Part shown: positions 1 through 7,191 of the stretch, piece after piece
Layout: the number at the start of each line of letters is the position of its first letter
Numbering within the stretch: the stretch's first letter is position 1
Assembly: GCA_051001455.1 (NCBI GenBank)
Contig: JBPCNH010000008.1
Coordinates: 1 to 18,665 of the forward strand
From: JBPCNH01 sp051001455
Lineage (GTDB): Bacteria; Actinomycetota; CADDZG01; WHSQ01
Direction of reading: 5' to 3'
Length of the DNA: 18,665 nt
Program-made: the position numbers and the translations under genes
The notes under the pieces: model-generated
Told to the model about the DNA's origin: nothing
Seen by the model: the letters and a program-made list of their open reading frames with translations, nothing else
Database searches by the model: none

Positions 1-27
1 GAGCGGAATGCGAGTTACCTTCGCCAT
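1..27 (-). CDS. 5' end of a leftward gene (partial)
   Basis: Only the first nine codons lie in the window, reading MAKVTRIPL on the reverse strand, so no function can be given. The start is well supported: AAGGAGG (reverse complement of 35-41) ends 7 nt before the ATG, an almost ideal Shine-Dalgarno sequence. The gene leaves the window at the left edge. The 452 nt upstream hold no other clear gene, so it probably has its own promoter. Confidence 0.6.
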
Positions 28-252
28 GGCGGTTCCTCCTTTTTACTCAGCCTGAGCACTACCACGCTGTGGCAGGGATCAGGCGGAGGGCCGCCACTTC
101 AATTTCAACGGAACCGGGGACAACCTCGAATATCCCAAGTCAGCACGACATCGCTCAATCTCTGACGCGGGAAATCTGGGCCACGAACTAAACAAGAGAC
201 GGATCGTCGTGGGCTTACGATGAATCACGGGTCGGAACCCCTCCCAGGCAAC

Positions 253-276
253 GGAGCCCGGCCAAGGCCGGGCTCC
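253..276. repeat. 11-bp perfect inverted repeat (hairpin)
   Basis: GGAGCCCGGCC at 253-263 is followed by AA and then its exact reverse complement at 266-276. The folded hairpin would lose the innermost pairs to make a loop. It lies downstream of the leftward gene at 480-1265, so it could end that transcript, but no T-run follows on either strand. Confidence 0.55.
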
Positions 277-308
277 CAGTCGAGACTTAGTCAGGCACTC
301 CGCTTTTC

Positions 309-342
309 CTCGGCCGAAGTCGAGAATCAGACTTCGGCCGAG
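309..342. repeat. 13-bp perfect inverted repeat, 8-nt loop
   Basis: CTCGGCCGAAGTC at 309-321 and its exact reverse complement at 330-342 flank the loop GAGAATCA. A 13-bp perfect stem is very stable. There is no T-run on either side, so it is not a classical intrinsic terminator. It could be a U-less terminator, a structured RNA element or a binding site for a dimeric protein. Confidence 0.6.
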
Positions 343-443
343 TGGAACTGGAGGTCTGGGCCGACGTGCTGGACCTGGATCTCAACGACCGTGCGCTTCG
401 GACCTTCGGTCTCAAAGGATCGCTGCCAGCTTGCAGGCCACAA

Positions 444-466
444 CCCCCTCGATCCGTAGACGGGGG
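444..466 (-). terminator. Possible terminator hairpin after the 480-1265 gene
   Basis: On the reverse strand, about 14 nt after the stop codon of the 480-1265 gene, CCCCCGTC and GAGGGGG pair around a short loop with one bulged base. The following bases are TTGTGG, a weak U tract. Position and GC-rich stem fit a terminator, but the tail is poor. Confidence 0.35.
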
Positions 467-479
467 CACCCGCCCGATT

Positions 480-1265
480 TCAGCCAAAGCGTTCGACGTC
501 GATCACCGCATCCCGCGATAGCTCTAGCACTCTCAATTGATCAGTCATGCCCTTGATATGCAGCTCAACCCCATCACCCACCGTGTATCGCACGTCCTCA
601 ATTCGCCCGATAAGGCGGTCATCCTCGAACAAAAAATCGCCTGAACGAACACCATCGGCTCGAATCTGGAGTGACCGCACGTCTTCTTCTCTAGCATTCC
701 CCGGCCGGGCTCTTGAACCTGGCGCGGGCAACGCGAAACGCAACGGGGCTCCGAGTGGAGCCCTCGGCTCAAGTCCACTCCAACGAGAATCTCTGCTCCA
801 AAGGTGAACCTCTCCGCCGCCTTCGACGAAGCAGTCCAGGAAGTAGTCGCCGCCCGCTCGCTTGGCGCAGGAAAACCCCGGCCCGTAGCACCGAACCTCA
901 ATGTCTCTCACCCGACGTTGATCGCTAGAATCACATTCGCCGGTGAAGCGACTGAGTTCAATCGGTTCGGTGAGCTCGATGATCGCTGCAGGTTGGCCGT
1001 CTTCATAATTGTCAAGGCCTTGGATTAGGTCCTCGTTCCCTTTTTCCTCTAGGCCCCTGGTTGTGACGCCTTCCTCTCTAACAACCCGGTGGTCCTCGGG
1101 ATCAAAACCTTCCGCCACGTACACCGCTGCAGCAGTGGGATCGGTCGGGGTCCCGTCCGCGGCCAAATACCAAACCTCCCACCGGACCACTCCGAGAAGG
1201 TCTGGGGTCTCGAGAATGAAGACCTCATCAGGCGACGACGCAGCGCGCCCATACCTAAGGCCCAC
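480..1265 (-). CDS. Hypothetical protein, 261 aa, four cysteines
   Basis: I do not recognise this protein. It reads as genuine coding sequence with mixed composition and no low-complexity runs. The start is a GTG at 1265-1263, preceded by GAGAGGAG about 6 nt upstream. There is no signal peptide or membrane segment. Cysteines lie near residues 111, 126, 133 and 145; the C126-x6-C133 pair and neighbouring C145 could form a metal site or disulfides. The N-terminal third is acidic, with a WEVWYL strand near residues 29-34. Codon use is less GC3-biased than in the genes to the right, which may mean transfer. It is divergent from the frameshifted gene at 1292-1981, and possible terminator hairpins lie downstream. 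Confidence 0.7.
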   Translation of the reverse strand: MGLRYGRAASSPDEVFILETPDLLGVVRWEVWYLAADGTPTDPTAAAVYVAEGFDPEDHRVVREEGVTTRGLEEKGNEDLIQGLDNYEDGQPAAIIELTEPIELSRFTGECDSSDQRRVRDIEVRCYGPGFSCAKRAGGDYFLDCFVEGGGEVHLWSRDSRWSGLEPRAPLGAPLRFALPAPGSRARPGNAREEDVRSLQIRADGVRSGDFLFEDDRLIGRIEDVRYTVGDGVELHIKGMTDQLRVLELSRDAVIDVERFG

Positions 1266-1291
1266 AGTTCACTCCTCTCTGCCCATAGAAG

Positions 1292-1981
1292 GTGTCAACT
1301 ACGCCTGTCTACCATTTCCGAACCAGCACACCAGAGTCTGCGGCCATCTCGGAGATTTCGCGATCACGTGGAGTGCAGCAAACGGATTCGGCGAGGAATT
1401 GGGGGACCTACGATTCAAGTTGGATGAAGGTTTCCTCTCCACGAGTGAAGACAGGAAGCGCTTCTGGAAAGATCTGCTGAGAAGTCACATCTGGCAGGCG
1501 TCGTACACAGGAGGGGGGATCGTCTCGATCAAGGAATGGACGGACGACCACCCGTTCAATAAGACCTTTATCGAGAAGAACCTCGGCGACAATAGATCGG
1601 AGCTGACACACGAGTTCAAGATCCGAGGACACACGGTTCGCCGAGGAGTGTGGAAGCGGTTTACAGCTGTGCGCCGACGAGGGCCTTATCGAAGCGAAGA
1701 TCCTCGTGAAGACCTGCGACCAGAACGGGAACTGCCGAACCGAACCCCTCAATCGCCACCCGTATCTGGAATTCATCCAATTGGACGGACCTCCCGATGA
1801 ACGCTGCGGCCCCGGTGACTGCGGGGCCGTGCCCGAAGCTCTACAACAGGGTTGGAACCCTGGGCGCTGGAAGATCGTGGCCCCACCAGTCGAGGGCTTA
1901 GAACAACCCGCGCCTGTCGTCATTGACCTCGACCCGCAAGAGGTTCTCAAGATTGAGTTCGTCTACACCGATCCCGGTTGA
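1292..1981 (+). pseudogene. Frameshifted hypothetical gene
   Basis: Two frames look coding in turn. Frame +1 from about 1396 to 1620 reads as an ordinary protein with GC-rich third positions, including KEWTDDHPFNKTF. Its continuation becomes arginine-rich, while frame +2 from about 1622 takes over, reading RFAEECGSG and ending with IEFVYTDPG before TGA at 1979-1981. Frame +2 is closed by a TGA at 1604 just upstream. Removing one base near 1620 would join the halves. The 5' end is also unclear: frame +1 has no ATG or GTG near the expected start, whereas frame +2 has a GTG at 1292. This suggests a decayed gene or an assembly error. The C-terminal half is cysteine-rich and ends in a beta-strand-like segment. 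No family was recognised. Confidence 0.45.
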
Positions 1982-2039
1982 CCTGAAGTCTCTGTCAGTA
2001 GCGAAGCTCTGGATCGTCGGTGATATTCCCGTACGGTTA

Positions 2040-3269
2040 CTAGGACAGCCGCCGCAACCCGTCCACGACGCGCTCCACCTCGGCCGCGGTGTTGTAGTGG
2101 CAGAACCCGATGCGGACCGCGCCTCCGGTGTCCTGCAGCCCGAGACGCTCCATGATCGCCAGCGCGTAGTAGTTGCCGTCCCACACGAATATCCCGCTCT
2201 CCCCCAGCTGCTCTGCGAGCTTGGCCGGGTGCAGATCGCCGAGCCTGACGGCGAACGTGGGGGTGCGCTCGTCCCGTCCCGCAGTCAGACCGAACAAGCG
2301 GATCTCGGGCAGCTCCGCACATCCATGGAGGAACACCCGGGATAGCTCCGACTCGTGACGCTCGATCGCCGAGAACCCGGCCACGATCCGCTCTCTGCGA
2401 TCGACAACCTGGTCGTCACCCCCGAGGCCGGCCACATAGTTCACGGCGGCGATGAATCCCGCCATGGCTTCATGATTCGAGGTGCCCGTCTCCCAGCGGT
2501 CGGGCGCCGCGTCACTCGCCGGCCGGACCTTGTACGGAGACCACCTCTCCAACAACTCCTTGCGCGCGTACATCACTCCCATATGCGGGCCGAAGACCTT
2601 GTACGGCGAGCAGAAGACGACATCAGCCCCGAGGTCGACCACGTCCAGCGCGCGGTGCTGCGCGAGATGCACCGCGTCTGCCACAACGATCGCCCCGGCA
2701 GCCTTGGCGCGCGTGACGATCTCTTTCGCTTGGGTGATGGTTCCTAGAGCGTTAGATGCGAGCGTGAACGCAACGACGCGGGGGCGATGTGACAACGCCT
2801 CATCTAAGCTGTCGAGGTCGAGCGTCCAACCGCCCTCATCGATGTCTACCCATCGCACGGTGGCGCCGGTGTCCTCCGCCATCGACAGCCACGGAGCAAC
2901 GTTGGCGTCGTGGTCGAGCATCGTCACCACCAGCGAATCATCGGGGCCGAAGTCGCGGCCGAGAGCTCGCGCCAACGCGAAGCACATCGTGGTCATGTTC
3001 GGACCGAACACCACCTCGTCCGGCCGGCATCCCAAGAGATCGCCTCCGGCGACTCGCGCCTCCATGATCACGCGGTCGGTCTCTTCACTGGTGACGAAGG
3101 CACCTCCGGAGTTCGCGTTGTAACGCAGCATGTAGTCGGTCATCGCCGCCGCCACCGAGGCCGGCATCTGGGTCCCGCCCGGGGCGTCGGCGAATACCGC
3201 CGGTCGTCCGCCGACCATCCGGCTCAAGCCCGGGAACCGCTGTCGGATCTGTTCCACGTCGAAACTCAT
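2040..3269 (-). CDS. Cysteine-desulfurase-like PLP enzyme (class V aminotransferase fold)
   Basis: This 409-residue protein is a fold-type I PLP enzyme of the cysteine desulfurase family, closest in motifs to the VC1184-type subfamily. The Schiff-base lysine is K224 in SPYKVFGPHMG. D198 and H201 in VADAVH contact the cofactor, and LDHDAN (118-123) and ETGTSNHEA (260-268) are subfamily blocks. C390 in RIGFCHYNT lies where a desulfurase nucleophile could sit, but the usual SufS or IscS cysteine loop is not seen. Real cysteine desulfuration is therefore uncertain; a related lyase or epimerase is possible. The ATG overlaps the stop of hutI by 4 nt (ATGA), so it is translationally coupled as the last gene of the dodecin-MBL-HutI operon. 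No iron-sulfur assembly gene is nearby. Confidence 0.88.
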   Translation of the reverse strand: MSFDVEQIRQRFPGLSRMVGGRPAVFADAPGGTQMPASVAAAMTDYMLRYNANSGGAFVTSEETDRVIMEARVAGGDLLGCRPDEVVFGPNMTTMCFALARALGRDFGPDDSLVVTMLDHDANVAPWLSMAEDTGATVRWVDIDEGGWTLDLDSLDEALSHRPRVVAFTLASNALGTITQAKEIVTRAKAAGAIVVADAVHLAQHRALDVVDLGADVVFCSPYKVFGPHMGVMYARKELLERWSPYKVRPASDAAPDRWETGTSNHEAMAGFIAAVNYVAGLGGDDQVVDRRERIVAGFSAIERHESELSRVFLHGCAELPEIRLFGLTAGRDERTPTFAVRLGDLHPAKLAEQLGESGIFVWDGNYYALAIMERLGLQDTGGAVRIGFCHYNTAAEVERVVDGLRRLS

Positions 3270-4540
3270 CTGCCCTCCAGCACACCGGGTCGCGACTTTG
3301 AAGAAGTCACCCTGCGCTCGGCTCCCTCGGCGACATACACGAGCTCACCTGCACAGGCGACGGCGAGAACGTGGTCGTGATCGGGACGATAAGCCAGATG
3401 ATCCGGCGAGGGCATATCCAGCACCACCAGATCGGCGCGATGACCATCCTGGATCCGGCCTACTTCGTCGTCGAGGCCGAGCACCCAGGCGGAGTTCACC
3501 GTTGCGGCCGCAAGCGCCTCGAGCGGGCGCATCCCGTACAGACGGCACGCCAGCGCGATCACGAACGGCATCGAGTGGATCGGCGAAGTCCCCGGGTTCA
3601 GGTCTGAGCCGAGAGCGACGATCGCTCCACTCTTAACTAGATCCTCGACCGGAGGCTTCTTGGACTGACGCAAGGTGAACGTGGCGCCGGGTAACAGGAC
3701 GGCTGCGGTATCGGATCCCGCAAGGTCGCCGACGCCCTCGCGCGACGTGTGATTGAGGTGGTCCGCGGACCGGAAACCCCAACGCGTCGCGAAAGAGGCG
3801 GTCTGGTTGTCGGCGAGCTGGTCGGCGTGGACGCGCATGGTCAACCCCATGTCTTGCGCCGCGGTGCTGAGCCTGGCGGCATGTTCGAGAGCGAAAGCGA
3901 TGGTCTCGATGTAGATGTCGCACGCGCTCGCGAGACCCTCTGCTACGACTTGAGGCAGGAGGATGTCCGATACCTCTCCGACCCATCCCCCCTGGGTCTT
4001 GCCGTCTGGAACCGCGTGCGCTGCAAGGCAGGTCGACACGACCTTCTGAGGAATGAGATCGGCGAGCCCGGCCGCCAGTCGCAGTTGTCTCAACTCGGCG
4101 TCGACGGACAAGCCATACCCCGACTTCATCTCGAAGGTCGTGGTGCCGGAGCGCAGCATCTCCTCTGTCAGGCGTTGACCGAAGGAGAGGACATCCTCGT
4201 CCGACGCCTCCGCCAAGAGCCGGCGGGAGCGGAAGATGCCTCCTTCTTCCTGGTGCAAGGTCTCGTACCGGACCCCGGACAGGCGCGCCGAGTCTTCATC
4301 GGCCCGCCACCCATAGAACGGGATGTGCGTATGAGGATCCACGAACCCCGGAACGACCGTGCAACCGGACGCATCGAACTCGACCTCGGGGCGGGTCGTC
4401 CCCGGTGCAACGAAACGGTCCCCGTCGCACAACACCGATCCTCCGGCCATAACCTCCGGCGCGTTCATCCCCGCGCCCCTGAGGGGGCCGTGCCCGGCCA
4501 TGGTGATGAGACATCCGGCGTCGGCCACGAGGAGACTCAC
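3266..4540 (-). CDS. hutI: Imidazolonepropionase
   Basis: Imidazolonepropionase hydrolyses 4-imidazolone-5-propionate to N-formimino-L-glutamate, the third step of histidine breakdown, in the cytosol. The 424-residue protein has the amidohydrolase metal site: H70 and H72 in DPHTH, H238 in VHADQ, and D313 in GSDLNPGTSP. Family blocks TTFEMKSGYGL (134-144), LAAH (172-175), SADHL (258-262) and LLPGATFTLR (282-291) are all present. It starts with GTG, overlapping the stop of the upstream metallo-beta-lactamase gene as GTGA, and its own stop overlaps the next ATG, so it is coupled on both sides. No hutH, hutU, hutF or hutG is in the window, which is unusual. A related amidohydrolase on a similar ring is possible, but the motif match is strong. 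Confidence 0.9.
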   Translation of the reverse strand: MSLLVADAGCLITMAGHGPLRGAGMNAPEVMAGGSVLCDGDRFVAPGTTRPEVEFDASGCTVVPGFVDPHTHIPFYGWRADEDSARLSGVRYETLHQEEGGIFRSRRLLAEASDEDVLSFGQRLTEEMLRSGTTTFEMKSGYGLSVDAELRQLRLAAGLADLIPQKVVSTCLAAHAVPDGKTQGGWVGEVSDILLPQVVAEGLASACDIYIETIAFALEHAARLSTAAQDMGLTMRVHADQLADNQTASFATRWGFRSADHLNHTSREGVGDLAGSDTAAVLLPGATFTLRQSKKPPVEDLVKSGAIVALGSDLNPGTSPIHSMPFVIALACRLYGMRPLEALAAATVNSAWVLGLDDEVGRIQDGHRADLVVLDMPSPDHLAYRPDHDHVLAVACAGELVYVAEGAERRVTSSKSRPGVLEGR

Positions 4541-5568
4541 TCTTCGACCTCCCGAGCGGCGCGCCGCGAGACCTTCCTGTAGAGGAAACGCCCCCCTTCC
4601 TCGATCCTCTCGATCTCACCACGGACACGCAGGTAATGGATGTGGGCGAGAGCCTCGCCGAGAGCCAGCCGCCGCCGGAAGTCGAGCAACGTCCCTCCGA
4701 ATATCTCTTCGGTTATCTGGTCGGCCGTGCACGCGTTGTGGCGGATCACTTGCAAGATCGATCCAAGCCGGCGCTCGTGGTGGCGCGCCGTGACGCGCGC
4801 TCTTTCGGCGCCGTCTTCGAACGGCCAGCCGTGTCCCGGCAGGACGACCTCGGGACGGAGGTCCTCGACCCGCTCGAGCGACTCGAGGTAGTCGCCCAGC
4901 GGATCCCCCTCCCCGCGCCGGAAGTCGATATGGGGAGTGATAGAGGGCAGCAGATGATCACCCGAGATCAGCAGACTCTCCTCTTCACACCACAAGCACA
5001 CGTGAGAGATCGAATGGCCGGGCGTGTAGACGGTCTTCCAGCTGCGACCACCGACGTCGAGCGACTCATCCCCCTCGAGCCATGTGTCTGCCGTAATCAC
5101 CGAATGCACGAAGCCGCGCCAGTCCTCGTAACGGGTCAACTCATCCAGATCGGACTCGACGACCCCGTGATCGCGGTAGGTGCCCCGGAGCTCCTCGGCG
5201 AAGCGCTCTGGATCCCGAAGGATCTCGAGCTCCTTATCAGCGGCACGATGCATCACCACCTCACAACCGGACTCTTCTTTGAACCTCCCGGCCATGCCGT
5301 AATGGTCGACGTGCGAATGAGTGAGCACGAGCCTGGTAACGTCCTCGACCCTCACCTCACAGGCCTCTAGTGCGGCCACCACTTCCGGCCATCCGTGATC
5401 ACCCGATGCATCGGGAAGGTAGATCCCACAGTCGACGAGCGTGGCCCCTGCGGGGTCCGCGAGCAGGTAGGCGTTGACGCGGTCCAGCCCTTCGAAGGGC
5501 AGGGGCAGCTCCAGCCTGAATACACCGGAGGCGGGTTCGCGCCGCCGGTGCTCGATGCGTTTCGTCAA
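4537..5568 (-). CDS. Metallo-beta-lactamase-fold hydrolase with C-terminal winged helix
   Basis: This 343-residue protein has the complete dinuclear metal site: THSHVDHYG (83-91), H185 in TPGHS, D204 in SGDH and H247 in LPGHG. The last 80 residues look like the winged-helix tail of LACTB2/glyoxalase-II-like MBL hydrolases. The substrate is not evident; thioesters, RNA ends or lactones are known for relatives. The reading frame stays open upstream to 5688, but that stretch overlaps dodecin in another frame and is not protein-like. The best start is TTG at 5568-5566, 8 nt after the dodecin stop, where the sequence becomes TKRIEHRRREP; the ribosome binding site is weak, so coupling is likely. 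It overlaps hutI by 4 nt, implying coordinated synthesis. Confidence 0.85.
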   Translation of the reverse strand: MTKRIEHRRREPASGVFRLELPLPFEGLDRVNAYLLADPAGATLVDCGIYLPDASGDHGWPEVVAALEACEVRVEDVTRLVLTHSHVDHYGMAGRFKEESGCEVVMHRAADKELEILRDPERFAEELRGTYRDHGVVESDLDELTRYEDWRGFVHSVITADTWLEGDESLDVGGRSWKTVYTPGHSISHVCLWCEEESLLISGDHLLPSITPHIDFRRGEGDPLGDYLESLERVEDLRPEVVLPGHGWPFEDGAERARVTARHHERRLGSILQVIRHNACTADQITEEIFGGTLLDFRRRLALGEALAHIHYLRVRGEIERIEEGGRFLYRKVSRRAAREVEE

Positions 5569-5575
5569 GTGATCT

Positions 5576-5785
5576 CTACTCGTGGATGCGCTCTTTGATG
5601 GCGAAAGAAACCCGTACCAGAACCCGGTACGTGATGTCGCCTTCGTCGACCAGACCCTCGATGCGCTCGACCTCGAACGAAGAGACACCCTTCAGGGTGA
5701 GGCTGGCCCTATGGACGGCTTCCGCTACTGCTGCGTCGATCGACGGCCCCGTTGCGGTGAGATCGATCGATTTCTCGATCGCCAT
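5576..5785 (-). CDS. Dodecin family protein
   Basis: Dodecins are small proteins that assemble into hollow dodecamers, many of which bind flavin or CoA. The 69 residues fit the family length and pattern: SIDAAVAEAV followed by a beta-strand pair with FEVERIEG and YRVLVRVSF. Aligned by eye with haloarchaeal and mycobacterial dodecins, the flavin-stacking tryptophan (in WFEV of the mycobacterial protein) is serine, and the glutamine of FQV is arginine. Flavin binding in the known way is therefore doubtful, though dodecins with YRV at this place exist. The chosen ATG at 5785 has AAGGGGG 7 nt upstream; an in-frame ATG 18 nt earlier is less likely because it precedes that site. It is first in the operon with the MBL hydrolase, hutI and PLP enzyme. 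Confidence 0.85.
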   Translation of the reverse strand: MAIEKSIDLTATGPSIDAAVAEAVHRASLTLKGVSSFEVERIEGLVDEGDITYRVLVRVSFAIKERIHE

Positions 5786-5791
5786 GACTAA

Positions 5792-5816
5792 GCCCCCTTC
5801 CAAGATGAAAGGGGGC
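5792..5816 (-). promoter_or_regulatory. Hairpin over the dodecin ribosome binding site
   Basis: The reverse-strand leader can fold GCCCCCTT (from 5816-5809) with AAGGGGGC (from 5799-5792) around a 9-nt loop, an 8-bp GC-rich stem. The 3' arm contains the Shine-Dalgarno sequence AAGGGGG, so folding would hide it. This suggests control of dodecin translation, by an unknown ligand, protein or temperature. The regulation is inferred. Confidence 0.45.
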
Positions 5817-5817
5817 C

Positions 5818-5823
5818 AGTCTA
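5818..5823 (-). promoter_or_regulatory. Candidate -10 element for the dodecin-hutI operon
   Basis: TAGACT on the reverse strand fits TANNNT. Transcription would start near 5811, giving a leader of about 26 nt that holds most of the hairpin. Only the inner part of the 5' arm would be included if the start is that late. No clear -35 was seen. Confidence 0.3.
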
Positions 5824-5881
5824 AGGGGGTCCACCTGCTCCCCGGCCGGAGGGGGTGGCCGGGGAGAAGGCGGAGGCTAGA

Positions 5882-6079
5882 TCATCGCCGAGCTAAGGGC
5901 GAAGAGAAAGTAGGGGTGAGATGACAGCTGCTGATGCGCCGGTGGGCCGGCTGCTGACTACGCTGCGCCTTGGCGAAAACATCTCTCGAGATCGCGAACC
6001 ACCACTGAGCGGCCGTGACGTCGGCAGAGACCTCTTTCGGGCCCGACATCCATGCGCAAGACCTCTCAGTGCCGCCCAT
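5882..6079 (-). CDS. Doubtful small reading frame, 65 aa
   Basis: The frame from ATG at 6079 has GC-rich third positions and ordinary composition, including AAQWWFAISRDVFAKA. The same frame stays open and coding-like upstream to about 6170, with an acidic DPDQEDDDE patch, but no ATG, GTG or TTG lies in that part. AGGAGG sits about 11 nt before the ATG, a long spacing. A rightward frame at 5921-6190 on the other strand has GGGGTGAG directly before its ATG and a hydrophobic patch, which is what antisense of acidic codons gives. Neither can be assigned. It could be a gene with a lost start. Confidence 0.3.
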   Translation of the reverse strand: MGGTERSCAWMSGPKEVSADVTAAQWWFAISRDVFAKAQRSQQPAHRRISSCHLTPTFSSPLARR

Positions 6080-6267
6080 CTCGTCATCGTCCTCCTGGTC
6101 GGGATCTTCGGTCGCCTGAGCGGACTTCTTCTGCGTTCCGGCAAGCCGCTCCTGCCGGGTCCCCGGAGAAAATCGTGCGCGGGAGAGTGAAACGCGCGGG
6201 TATGTCCGTTTAGACCGGAAACTTTTTTCAGGGATCGCGCGCCGGCGGCCCGATCGCGGGTCCGAGC

Positions 6268-7185
6268 CTAGACGAGCGGAGCGGCCTCGCCGGGTCCGTG
6301 CTCGTCCTCTTGCCCCCCGGCGAGGAATCGAGCCGCAGCCTCGTAGCCGAGTTCGATCAAACGGCCGGTGTGAGCCATCGACGTGAAGGAAACGCTGAAC
6401 TCCACTTGTGGGGTCGGTATGACGACCAGCTCGGCACGCTGCGCCAGCACGGGCAGATCGTGGTGGTACCGGCGCGAACGAGATAACAGGAAGGCATGTA
6501 GGAGGTGGTCCATGGGCCGGTAGAGAGGCCGTTTCTCCTGCTGGCTACCCGAGCAGTTCAGCACGTAGATACGGTGAGCGCCCATCTCTATCGCAGGCGC
6601 TATGGGAACGGCGTTCGTGACACCTCCGTCTATGTACCGCTTGCCTTCGATATCTATGGGCGGAAAGATGCCCGGCATCGCCGAGGAGGCAAGCAACGCG
6701 GCAACGAGATCACCGCTCCGGAAAAGCTCCTCGTGTCCATCCTCGAGCTCGGTGGCCACGACGCCCAGTGGGATGTGAAGCTCCTCGAAAGTGCTGATGC
6801 CCAGTTGTTCGGTGATGATGCGCTGCAGCCCGGAGTTCTCGAAGATGCGATCGCCCTTCATGATCATGCGCGCCCACGACGAACGCCTCTTCGCTCCGGG
6901 GAAGAGATCCTCGTCGCTCAAGCCTCTCCAGATCGTTGCCAGATTGGCGATGCCGTCGCGTGAGGGATCGGCCGCGACGAACGCCGCGTTCAATGAACCC
7001 GCTGAGGTCCCCACGACGAGGTCCGGAGAGATGCCGGCCTCGACCAAGGCCTGCAACATGCCCACCTGCATCGCCCCGTAAGGACCGCCTCCGGAAAGGA
7101 CGAACGCGACCCTGTCATTCCTCCGGAGCGCGAGGCGACGCAGCCATTGAACCCTCGAAACCGTTCGCGGCGCCTCGGACGTCAT
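6268..7185 (-). CDS. Patatin-like phospholipase family protein (RssA type)
   Basis: Patatin-like proteins are serine acyl hydrolases using a Ser-Asp dyad. The 305-residue protein shows the oxyanion-hole glycine run SGGGPYG (31-37), the nucleophile elbow GTSAG with S61 and the catalytic DGG with D186. A helical SSAMPGIFPP segment (168-176) precedes the DGG, as in bacterial patatins of the RssA type. There is no signal peptide, so it is probably cytosolic. Two starts are possible: GTG at 7203 and ATG at 7185. The ATG is preferred because GATAAT, a near-consensus -10, ends 6 nt before it and no Shine-Dalgarno is seen, suggesting a leaderless message. It appears to be a single-gene unit. Confidence 0.88.
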   Translation of the reverse strand: MTSEAPRTVSRVQWLRRLALRRNDRVAFVLSGGGPYGAMQVGMLQALVEAGISPDLVVGTSAGSLNAAFVAADPSRDGIANLATIWRGLSDEDLFPGAKRRSSWARMIMKGDRIFENSGLQRIITEQLGISTFEELHIPLGVVATELEDGHEELFRSGDLVAALLASSAMPGIFPPIDIEGKRYIDGGVTNAVPIAPAIEMGAHRIYVLNCSGSQQEKRPLYRPMDHLLHAFLLSRSRRYHHDLPVLAQRAELVVIPTPQVEFSVSFTSMAHTGRLIELGYEAAARFLAGGQEDEHGPGEAAPLV

Positions 7186-7191
7186 AGAAGG

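Larger units (their letters stand above)
28..479. other. 452-nt gap with inverted repeats
   Basis: No complete gene is supported here. The stretch holds the ribosome binding site of the leftward gene at 1-27 and three inverted repeats, at 253-276, 309-342 and 444-466. Frame +3 from about 291 to 410 is open and has GC-rich third positions, but no good start or ribosome binding site, so it may be a gene remnant. No tRNA-like cloverleaf was recognised. Confidence 0.5.

Noticed and set aside
1408..1950. 180-codon minus-strand frame
   Set aside because: Composition and third-position bias favour the plus strand over this stretch, in two successive frames.
3749..4582. 277-codon open frame on the plus strand
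   Set aside because: Antisense of hutI, whose motifs and gene overlaps are clear.
4636..5370. 244-codon open frame on the plus strand
   Set aside because: Antisense of the MBL hydrolase, which has a complete metal site.
5569..5688. N-terminal extension of the MBL hydrolase
   Set aside because: It overlaps the dodecin gene and is Ser/Arg-rich, unlike protein; the family fold starts after the TTG at 5568.
6205..6228. Intrinsic terminator with TTTTTT on the plus strand
   Set aside because: The stem is only 4 bp (TCCG/CGGA) and no supported plus-strand gene ends just before it.
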